This document shows, one piece after another, positions 1-5,064 of a stretch of DNA of 5,064 bases. This DNA is from Acidimicrobiia bacterium UBA6912 (GTDB lineage: Bacteria > Actinomycetota > Acidimicrobiia > Spongiisociales > UBA5794): the NCBI GenBank assembly GCA_002450985.1, contig DKBA01000187.1, forward strand, positions 1 through 5,064, in the 5' to 3' direction. The position numbers and the translations under genes are program-made. Each line of letters starts with the position of its first letter. Position 1 is the stretch's first letter. The notes beneath the pieces were generated by a model that saw only the letters and a program-made list of their open reading frames with translations, was not told the DNA's origin and ran no database searches.

Positions 1-528
1 TTCAAGACTGCCATGCCCTGTCCGGGACGCGTCCTCGGTGACGAGGGAATTGGCCGAAAACCGTCGAACCATGACAATCTCGGGCTTCGCAAGAGTGGTG
101 GTTGACTTCATCGAGGTACGTGCACCTCACGCGGCAGTGAGATGCGCGACTACGTCACGGCCGATTGGGGCCGATCACTGGCCGGCCGAAACGGCGTGGA
201 TCGCTCGCAAGCCTTCCTAGACGACGGTCCCCGAATGCGCCGACGAGCCTTCGGACCCAGGGGCAAGTCGCGCGCTTTGCGCCCACCCGTGGCGTCGTCG
301 CGGCGCATCGGCCAACGCACGAAATGCCGATCCTGGACACTCGCCGAAGTGGACGTTGCTGCTAGGTATCAGGTGATCGGGTACGAGTGATCGACTGGCG
401 GAGGTAACGACCCGCGACCCGGCATCCAACGGGGTCACACGACCACCCACCAACAGGGACACAGCATCCTGCGTCGCACCGAACCGAGTCGCAAGAGGCG
501 GTCGGGGGAACTTGGCTAGGGTCCAAAT
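1..528. other. Upstream region with no supportable gene
   Basis: No convincing gene is present here. Short open frames exist on both strands, but they overlap one another, lack clear ribosome-binding sites and give arginine/proline-rich translations with no recognisable motif, as expected by chance in GC-rich DNA. Two plus-strand frames are open from the left edge (to a TGA at 103-105 and a TAG at 218-220), so the tail of an upstream gene cannot be excluded. Small structures seen: GGCCGAT twice, 10 bp apart (159-165, 169-175); the palindrome GGCCGGCC (180-187); a possible GGGC/GCCC stem (261-264 with 281-284) without a T tract; and GTGATCG twice, 14 bp apart (373-379, 387-393). None is tied to a known function. 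The last bases hold the likely promoter of the regulator gene. Confidence 0.55.
517..522 (+). promoter_or_regulatory. Candidate -10 element, probably leaderless start of the regulator gene
   Basis: TAGGGT fits the actinobacterial TANNNT -10 pattern. Its last base is followed by six bases (CCAAAT) and then the ATG at 529. Transcription normally starts about seven bases after the -10 hexamer, so the predicted first base is the A of the ATG, giving a leaderless mRNA. No good Shine-Dalgarno is present: the G-rich run at 504-509 is 19 bases from the ATG, which is too far. No convincing -35 is visible at the usual spacing. Leaderless transcription is an inference from spacing alone; TAGGG could instead serve as a weak ribosome-binding site. 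Confidence 0.4.
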
Positions 529-3500
529 ATGCGTATTTCGATTGTCGGTGCCGTCCGAGCCGAGGATGAGTCGGGTGCCCCTATCAGCCTTGGAGGTTCG
601 AAACAGCGGGCGGTGTTGGCGGTGCTGGCGGCCAACGTCGGCGAGTTCGTATCTGCTGATCGGATATCGGAGGCGGTGTGGGGCGATGCAGTCCCGAGTC
701 GTGCGGCTCGCTCCGTTGCGACGTACGTTTCGAACCTGCGAAGGCAGCTGGGCTGCGATATCGAATCACGTCAGGGCTCGTACTGCTTGTTTTTGCCTCG
801 TAGGTCGGTTGACTTGGCAGCCTTTCTTGATGCGCTGGAAGCTGTCGAGGGTGCTGAAGCGCTGGAGCGTGTTGATCTGCTCCGGGAGGCGTTGGCGCTG
901 TGCAGTGGCGTGCCGTTTGCAGGCATCGAGGAACACGGAGTGTTGCGTGATGTGGCCATCGAGTACGGCGAGCGACGCCTGGCCGCGGAGAAGGTCGTTC
1001 TCGAGGCGGAAGCCGGCGACGGGTCCGCCTCTGTGCTCTCTCGGCTGGGTGCGCTGGTCCACGAGCACCCATACGATGAGGAGCTCCGGTCGATCCACAT
1101 CCGAGCCTTGTACGCTGCGGGCCGTCACGTTGATGCGCTGTCCTCGTTCAGGACCTACGAGACATCCTTGCGGGAGGAACTCGGTCTTGAACCGTCGGCG
1201 CAGCTCAGGGATCTCGAGTTGCAGGTGCTCGAGCACTCCCTAGGCCCTGATCCCGCCTCGGGCTCTGCGGTCGCACCGTCGTTGGCGGACCCTACGCCAG
1301 TCCCGCGCCGCTACACCGCGTTCATGGGCAGAGATGCCGAGTTGGGCGAGTTGAAGACCCGGATGGCCGAGCATCGGCTCGTCTCACTCGTCGGTGCAGG
1401 AGGCATCGGGAAGTCCACCCTGGCCGCAGAAGCCGTGCGCGATGCGCCAGCGGGCGTGCAGGTTGCGTGGATATCCGTAGAGACCGTCTCGTCCGACGCG
1501 ATCGCCTTGGCGGTCGCACACGGCGTAGGCCTTCAACCAGCCGGCACGGTCGACCCGATCGATGCGCTCGTGCGGTACCTGGAGACTCGTCCGCACCTCC
1601 TCGTATTCGACGGGTGCGAGGCGTCGGTCGCCGAGGTTTCCCGAGTCGCACGGACCGTTCTCGAGCGGAGTGATGCGCGAATTCTCGCAACATCGCGAGA
1701 ATCCTTGGGGCTCGTCGGTGAATCTGTGATGCGAGTCGACCCGTTGACCATGGACGACGCCGCTGCGTTGTTCATGTCACACGCCGAGTTGCCAAGTGAT
1801 CTCGAAGCTGCAGCGTCTGCTGCCGTTCGGAGTGTCTGCGCGGCCCTCGACGGCATGCCGCTGGCGGTCGAACTCGCTGCATCCCGCGCCCGGTCGTTGC
1901 CGCTCGACCGCATCGCCGAACGAGCCAAGGCTCTGGTGCCTCTACTCGCACGCCGGCGGTCCTTCGACGAACGCCACGGATCCCTCCTCGCCGCGCTCGA
2001 CTGGAGCTTCGACCTTCTCACCCCGAATGAGCAGGAAACGTTGCAGGCGGTCTCGGTGTTCAGAGCGCCATTCTCGATCGACGATGTCGTGTCCTTGGTC
2101 GACCGCGCCGACGCGGAAGATGATCTGGCCAGGCTCGTCGACACATCACTCGTCCAGTTCGGGGAGGAGTCCGGCAGTTACGGGCTGCTCGAACCGATCC
2201 GGCAGTACGCCTCCCATCAACTCCAGACTGCCGATCGAACCACCCCCGTCCACAATCGTCATGCCGAGCTTCTCGCCAGCGGGGCGGAACATGCTGCCCG
2301 CAGGGAATGGACCGCGGAGACGCTGGATGCATGGGACTGGATCTTCGACAAGCGTGCTGATCTGTATGCCGCCACGGTGTGGTCGGCTGACCAGGGCGAT
2401 GGTACGGCGGCGATCCGAATCTGCTCGGCGCTCGGGCGGCGACTCGTTGCGTTTGGCGTCCATCCACAGTTCGCGGCTCCCCTCGAACGAGCCGTCGACG
2501 GCAACAAAGGTCGGGATGATCCGATCCTGGCCCAGGCGATGGTGCAACTCGGGTGGATGAAGTGGCGCGACGGGCGGCCTCAGGAGGGCCTTGCGATGGT
2601 CGACGACGCCCTCGCCATGGCCCGCCGTCTCGGAGACCCCCGCGCTGGAGCCGAAGCGCTCTACCGGCACGCAACCATCGCCTATTCCGACCGCGAGGCA
2701 GAGCGCGCCATCACCGAAATGGACGAGGCAGCTGGGCTCCTGGAACAACTCGGCGATCCACCGAAGACGATGCAGCACCTCAACAACCAAGCCGTGTTGC
2801 TGCTCGCCTCGGGCCGCGTACACGAGGCCGAGGAGCTGGCGAACACGCTGCGCAACTTCTCCACGACCACCCTCGGCATCGAGAACTTCGCGCCACCAGC
2901 AACCATCGCCGGGGTCCGAGAGGGCGAGGGCAGACTCGAGGAGGCACTCGACCTCACCGTGGAGGCCGCCGAGATCGCCGAACGACAGCGTCAATACTTC
3001 CATGCCAAGGGCTACTGGAACGGGGTCGCCGACCTCGCCGACCGTCTTGGGACACCGCAACTCGTCGCGCACGCCGTTCAACGAGTCGGAGAGATCGACC
3101 TGCTGACGGGGGCACGGTCACCACAGGCCGACATGCTCGCAGCCAGCATACGCGGCGGCGCCGCCGATATCCTCGGCGCCGCATTCCAATGGGCGAGCGC
3201 GGTGAGGGACCGATTCATCGACCGGCCGATGTATCCAGGACTCGCCGAAGACACGATCCACGGAACCAAGGTCCACCCTCCCGCCATCTTCACCATCCTG
3301 GTTCATGTTGCTCGAGCACTCACGCAAGAAGGCCGAACAGAGGATGCCTGCCGACTCGCTACATCTGTTCCGAGCCTCATGAAGACGAGCCGATACGCCC
3401 GATGGGAACAGCGTCGCGAAGCAGAGCGATGGGAGAGCCTCCTCGCCATGTGCGAAGAGCCGGATCGTCACGACTGGCGACCACTCCAACTCGAAGATCT

Positions 3501-3585
3501 GTTCGACTATGTGCTGGAACGAACACGACCTTACGCCAATCATTCAGACACCTCGAAGCTCCCCACCAACATCACCCCACGATGA
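529..3585 (+). CDS. AfsR/SARP-family transcriptional regulator with BTAD, NB-ARC (STAND ATPase) and TPR-like domains
   Basis: Cytoplasmic DNA-binding regulator of the AfsR-like class, 1018 residues, close in size to AfsR itself. Residues 1 to about 90 are an OmpR/PhoB-type winged helix, with a recognition helix near 61-74 (TYVSNLRRQL). Residues about 95-238 form the bacterial transcriptional activation domain (BTAD). An FMGRDAEL linker at 265-272 leads into an NB-ARC ATPase: Walker A GAGGIGKS (289-296, Lys295), Walker B LLVFDGCE (357-364, Asp361), the sensor-like ATSRE (387-391) and the GLPL-type motif GMPLAVELA (442-450). A winged-helix segment follows (about 488-545), then YGLLEPIRQYA (551-561), typical of this family. 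From about 668 onward are helical TPR-like repeats. Such proteins usually activate antibiotic or secondary-metabolite genes, with ATP binding and the TPR part modulating output. The target is unknown and no biosynthetic genes are in the window. The ATG at 529 is chosen because MRISIVGAV begins directly at the first strand of the winged helix. The gene is intact. Confidence 0.93.
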   Translation: MRISIVGAVRAEDESGAPISLGGSKQRAVLAVLAANVGEFVSADRISEAVWGDAVPSRAARSVATYVSNLRRQLGCDIESRQGSYCLFLPRRSVDLAAFLDALEAVEGAEALERVDLLREALALCSGVPFAGIEEHGVLRDVAIEYGERRLAAEKVVLEAEAGDGSASVLSRLGALVHEHPYDEELRSIHIRALYAAGRHVDALSSFRTYETSLREELGLEPSAQLRDLELQVLEHSLGPDPASGSAVAPSLADPTPVPRRYTAFMGRDAELGELKTRMAEHRLVSLVGAGGIGKSTLAAEAVRDAPAGVQVAWISVETVSSDAIALAVAHGVGLQPAGTVDPIDALVRYLETRPHLLVFDGCEASVAEVSRVARTVLERSDARILATSRESLGLVGESVMRVDPLTMDDAAALFMSHAELPSDLEAAASAAVRSVCAALDGMPLAVELAASRARSLPLDRIAERAKALVPLLARRRSFDERHGSLLAALDWSFDLLTPNEQETLQAVSVFRAPFSIDDVVSLVDRADAEDDLARLVDTSLVQFGEESGSYGLLEPIRQYASHQLQTADRTTPVHNRHAELLASGAEHAARREWTAETLDAWDWIFDKRADLYAATVWSADQGDGTAAIRICSALGRRLVAFGVHPQFAAPLERAVDGNKGRDDPILAQAMVQLGWMKWRDGRPQEGLAMVDDALAMARRLGDPRAGAEALYRHATIAYSDREAERAITEMDEAAGLLEQLGDPPKTMQHLNNQAVLLLASGRVHEAEELANTLRNFSTTTLGIENFAPPATIAGVREGEGRLEEALDLTVEAAEIAERQRQYFHAKGYWNGVADLADRLGTPQLVAHAVQRVGEIDLLTGARSPQADMLAASIRGGAADILGAAFQWASAVRDRFIDRPMYPGLAEDTIHGTKVHPPAIFTILVHVARALTQEGRTEDACRLATSVPSLMKTSRYARWEQRREAERWESLLAMCEEPDRHDWRPLQLEDLFDYVLERTRPYANHSDTSKLPTNITPR

Positions 3586-3647
3586 CCTGAACACATTGGG
3601 CTGGTAGACCCGGACGGGTTCAGAAACGCCCGCCCTAGAAGCGCGGG
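3586..3647 (+). terminator. Small inverted repeats after the regulator gene, possible weak terminator
   Basis: Several short inverted repeats follow the stop codon. CTGAAC (3587-3592) pairs with GTTCAG (3618-3623). ACCCG (3608-3612) pairs with CGGGT (3615-3619), leaving only two bases between the arms. CCCGC (3629-3633) pairs with GCGGG (3643-3647) around a nine-base loop. None has a following T run, so an intrinsic terminator is only weakly supported, although actinobacterial terminators often lack a T tract. The last stem touches the first repeat of the array that begins at 3646. Confidence 0.2.
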
Positions 3648-3758
3648 GATCAGGTGGGAACCGGCGTGGGACGATCTGGGAACTTCTTGGGGACCATCTG
3701 GGAACCGACCGGGCACCGGTGAAGCTGCGCGGGAACTGAGGCGGGACCATCTGGGAAC
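3646..3758. repeat. Array of 16-bp direct repeats with paired GGGA boxes (iteron/operator-like)
   Basis: Consensus GGGACCATCTGGGAAC. Full units start at 3646 (GGGATCAGGTGGGAAC, 13 of 16 matches), 3668 (GGGACGATCTGGGAAC, 15 of 16), 3690 and 3743 (both exact, identity running two bases further to 18 bp). A half unit, GGGAAC, lies at 3731-3736. Units 1-3 are spaced exactly 22 bp, and the half unit is also in a 22-bp register with the last unit. Within each unit GGGA recurs after 10 bp, so boxes start at 3646, 3656, 3668, 3678, 3690, 3700, 3731, 3743 and 3753. All are close to whole helical turns apart (about 10.5 bp). A degenerate GGGC at 3711 falls on the same phase inside the gap. The array ends 47 bases before the excisionase-like gene. 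Plausible roles are binding sites for that protein or the integrase, an operator for the module, or replication iterons. Confidence 0.75.
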
Positions 3759-3777
3759 CGCCACGAGTCACGATCCG

Positions 3778-3792
3778 GGGACTCGACGTCCC
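3778..3792 (+). promoter_or_regulatory. Inverted repeat abutting the excisionase ribosome-binding site
   Basis: GGGAC (3778-3782) and GTCCC (3788-3792) are perfect five-base inverted arms around TCGAC. The right arm ends directly against the AGGTG ribosome-binding site (3793-3797). It could be an operator or a small RNA hairpin affecting translation of the downstream gene. A five-base palindrome is common by chance in GC-rich DNA, so its role is uncertain. Confidence 0.3.
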
Positions 3793-3797
3793 AGGTG
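3793..3797 (+). promoter_or_regulatory. Ribosome-binding site of the excisionase-like gene
   Basis: AGGTG lies eight bases before the ATG at 3806 and supports that start. Confidence 0.5.
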
Positions 3798-3805
3798 CCA
3801 TATCG

Positions 3806-4000
3806 ATGAATCAGCTCGACGACCTCCTCACCGCCCAGGAGCTGGCCGAGTACCTCGGCGTTCCGGTTGCGACCTTGTACGCCTGGCGGTATCGAGGAGA
3901 CGGGCCCGCTTCGTTCCGCGTCGGCCGGCACCTCCGCTACCGAGCGCACGACGTCGAGACATGGATCAGGAGCCGTGTCGCCGCACAGGATCCGAGATGA
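3806..4000 (+). CDS. AlpA/MerR-like helix-turn-helix protein, probable excisionase (recombination directionality factor)
   Basis: Small 64-residue DNA-binding protein, full length for the HTH_17/excisionase family. Residues about 7-56 form the winged-helix fold seen in AlpA- and Xis-like proteins: LLTAQELAEYLGV opens the helix-turn-helix, VATLYAWRYRG (about 20-30) is the recognition helix, and FRVGRHLRYRAHDVETWI (about 37-54) gives the wing and the closing helix. In integrative elements such proteins bend att DNA and push the integrase toward excision; some also act as regulators of the integrase. It lies 84 bases upstream of the tyrosine recombinase gene on the same strand, which is the usual xis-int order, and the two may be co-transcribed. 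The repeat array just upstream is a candidate binding site. The fold is clear; the excisionase role is inferred from size and neighbourhood. Confidence 0.85.
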   Translation: MNQLDDLLTAQELAEYLGVPVATLYAWRYRGDGPASFRVGRHLRYRAHDVETWIRSRVAAQDPR

Positions 4001-4043
4001 GCCGCCTTCGGGGGTCAACCCGCACTGCGTCAGATGCTTTCGC

Positions 4044-4049
4044 TACGGT
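4044..4049 (+). promoter_or_regulatory. Weak candidate -10 element for the integrase gene
   Basis: TACGGT matches TANNNT and would start transcription near 4056, giving a short leader that still contains the integrase ribosome-binding site. No -35 element is visible at normal spacing. ACGGTC occurs twice, 11 bp apart (4045-4050, 4056-4061), overlapping this element. Read-through from the excisionase gene is an equally good explanation for integrase expression. Confidence 0.2.
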
Positions 4050-4068
4050 CGAGGGACGGTCAGTCAGC

Positions 4069-4074
4069 GGGAGG
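4069..4074 (+). promoter_or_regulatory. Ribosome-binding site deciding the integrase start
   Basis: GGGAGG lies ten bases before the ATG at 4085. An in-frame ATG at 4034 would add 17 residues but has no Shine-Dalgarno, so 4085 is preferred. Confidence 0.65.
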
Positions 4075-4084
4075 CACAACAACG

Positions 4085-5064
4085 ATGGCCCACATTCGGA
4101 AGCTCGAGAACGGCCGCTACCAGGTGCGTTACCGCGACCCCACCGGTCGTGAGCGCGCCAAGCACTTCTCCCGCAAGGTCGAAGCCGAGCGCTACCTCGT
4201 CACGATCGAGGCCGACAAGCTGCGCGGCCGATGGGCCGACCCGAGGCTGGGCCGGATCACGTTCGGCGAGTGGAACACCGTCGTGCAGTCTGCCCGAGTC
4301 AACCTCGCCGACTCGACCCGGGCGAGCGACAGTTCCGTCATCCGCAGCCTCATCCTCCCCACGTTCGGAGCTGCACCGATCTCGAGTATCGAGTCAGCTG
4401 ACGTGAGGGCATGGGTCGCCGACCTGGCCAACAGGGGATACTCCGCCTCGACGATCCGCCGGGCGTACACCTTGCTGCAGCTGGCGCTCGATGTTGCCGT
4501 CGAGGACGGCCGCCTGGCGCGCTCACCCTGTCGCCGCGTCGTGCTCCCCCGCATCGACCAGACCGACAAGCGCTTCCTGTCCATCGAGGAGATCGAGCTC
4601 CTCGCAGGGGCCATCCGGCCGCGCTACCGAGCCTTCGTGCTCGCCGGCGCATACACGGGGCTTCGTCCTGGCGAGCTGACGGCGCTGCGCACCGACCGCC
4701 TCGATCTGCTCCGCAGGCGACTGCGTGTCGAGGAGCCGCTCAAGACGCCAGCCGCCCGTCGCACCGTCGAAATCCCGGGCTTCCTGGTCGAAGAGCTCGC
4801 CGCCCACCTGACAGCCCACCCGGGTCGGGAATCCCTCGTCTTCACCGCTCCCCAAGGCGGACCGCTGCGCCTGAGCCTTTTTCGACGCCGTGAGTGGAAT
4901 CCCGCTGTCCGAGCGTCTGTCGGCGAGCCGATGCGGCCCCACGACCTCCGCCACACCCACGTGGCGCTCCTCATTGCTGCCGGGGAGGACCCGTACGTGA
5001 TCTCGAAACGGCTCGGCCACGCCTCCATCCGCACCGCCTACGACGTGTATGGGCACCTCTTCGA
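4085..5064 (+). CDS. Tyrosine site-specific recombinase (phage/ICE-type integrase), 3' end beyond the window
   Basis: At least 326 residues, open to the right edge with no stop. Residues 1 to about 50 (starting MAHIRKLENGRYQVRYRDP) resemble the small arm-site-binding domain of phage integrases. Residues about 58-145 are the SAM-like core-binding domain, and about 160 onward the catalytic domain. The complete active-site set is visible: Arg194 in TGLRPGEL, Lys220 in LKTPAARR, His286 and Arg289 in HDLRH, His312 in LGHAS and the nucleophile Tyr322 in DVYGHLF. It should catalyse integration and excision of a mobile element through a covalent 3'-phosphotyrosine intermediate. The cut falls four residues after Tyr322, so only a short C-terminal tail is missing. 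The start is set by GGGAGG at 4069-4074 and by the family-typical N terminus. The excisionase-like gene directly upstream supports a prophage, ICE or AICE module. No defect is seen in the part present. Confidence 0.95.
   Translation, partial: MAHIRKLENGRYQVRYRDPTGRERAKHFSRKVEAERYLVTIEADKLRGRWADPRLGRITFGEWNTVVQSARVNLADSTRASDSSVIRSLILPTFGAAPISSIESADVRAWVADLANRGYSASTIRRAYTLLQLALDVAVEDGRLARSPCRRVVLPRIDQTDKRFLSIEEIELLAGAIRPRYRAFVLAGAYTGLRPGELTALRTDRLDLLRRRLRVEEPLKTPAARRTVEIPGFLVEELAAHLTAHPGRESLVFTAPQGGPLRLSLFRRREWNPAVRASVGEPMRPHDLRHTHVALLIAAGEDPYVISKRLGHASIRTAYDVYGHLF

Noticed and set aside
1..72. Possible N terminus of a divergent minus-strand gene (ATG at 72-70, open to the left edge)
   Set aside because: Only 24 codons are visible, with no Shine-Dalgarno, no convincing promoter and no recognisable sequence.
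142..390. 82-codon plus-strand open frame in the upstream region
   Set aside because: No ribosome-binding site, Arg-rich chance-like composition, and competing frames of similar length on both strands.
512..1243. 243-codon plus-strand open frame overlapping the start of the regulator
   Set aside because: Out-of-frame shadow: Arg/Ser/Cys-rich with no domain, while the overlapping frame encodes an evident winged helix and BTAD.
2146..3081. Long 311-codon open frame on the minus strand inside the regulator gene
   Set aside because: It lies fully antisense to the TPR region of a clear gene, its translation shows no family motif, and long antisense frames are normal in GC-rich coding DNA.
529..3585. 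STAND-type antiphage defence protein (NB-ARC plus TPR next to an integrase)
   Set aside because: The N terminus is a winged helix plus BTAD, diagnostic of AfsR/SARP regulators, and no nuclease, protease, TIR or membrane effector domain is present.
3586..3645. tRNA 3' end or att core, suggested by GGGTTCAGAAACGCCC
   Set aside because: It does not form a proper T arm (loop and stem do not fit), there is no acceptor or anticodon arm, and no second copy is in the window.
3646..3758. GGAAC in each repeat read as -35 elements of ECF sigma-factor promoters
   Set aside because: The conservation covers the whole 16-bp unit and its spacing, not just GGAAC, and no consistent -10 motif sits at fixed distance from the copies.
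3544..3801. Minus-strand open frame whose peptide repeats SQMVP/SQIVP-like words
   Set aside because: The repetition comes from the DNA repeat array. The 22-bp period shifts the reading frame at each unit, so it is not a protein repeat, and the frame has no other coding support.
3997..4152. Small open frame starting with an ATGA overlap at the excisionase stop
   Set aside because: It has no ribosome-binding site, overlaps the integrase start by 68 bases and gives a low-complexity translation with no recognisable motif.

Overview
The window is GC-rich and reads like DNA from a member of the Actinomycetota. Three things point there: a large AfsR/SARP-type regulator with a STAND ATPase module, a TANNNT-type -10 element placed so that its transcript could be leaderless, and GC-rich codon use with many GAC, CTC and CGC codons. 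Genus or order cannot be fixed from this sequence.

Layout. Positions 1-528 hold no gene I can support; only the last ~15 bases look like a promoter. Positions 529-3585 (+) encode one 1018-residue regulator: OmpR-like winged helix, BTAD, NB-ARC/STAND ATPase and TPR-like helices. Positions 3586-3805 are non-coding. They carry small inverted repeats after the regulator and then a compact array of direct repeats (3646-3758) that ends about 50 bases before the next gene. Positions 3806-4000 (+) encode a 64-residue AlpA/MerR-like helix-turn-helix protein, most likely an excisionase (recombination directionality factor). Positions 4085-5064 (+) encode a tyrosine site-specific recombinase. The window cuts it off just after the catalytic tyrosine, with all six usual active-site residues present.

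How the parts fit. The excisionase-like gene plus integrase is the usual integration/excision module of an actinobacterial integrative element (prophage, ICE or AICE). No tRNA gene or attachment site is visible; an att site could lie just beyond the right edge. The regulator upstream could be cargo of the element or a host gene beside it, and the window does not decide this. The most interesting non-coding signal is the repeat array before the excisionase gene. It has four 16-bp units built from paired GGGA boxes one helical turn apart, repeating every 22 bp, plus one half unit. All nine GGGA boxes therefore lie close to the same face of the helix. It looks like a cooperative protein-binding array: excisionase or integrase accessory sites, a repressor operator, or replication iterons.
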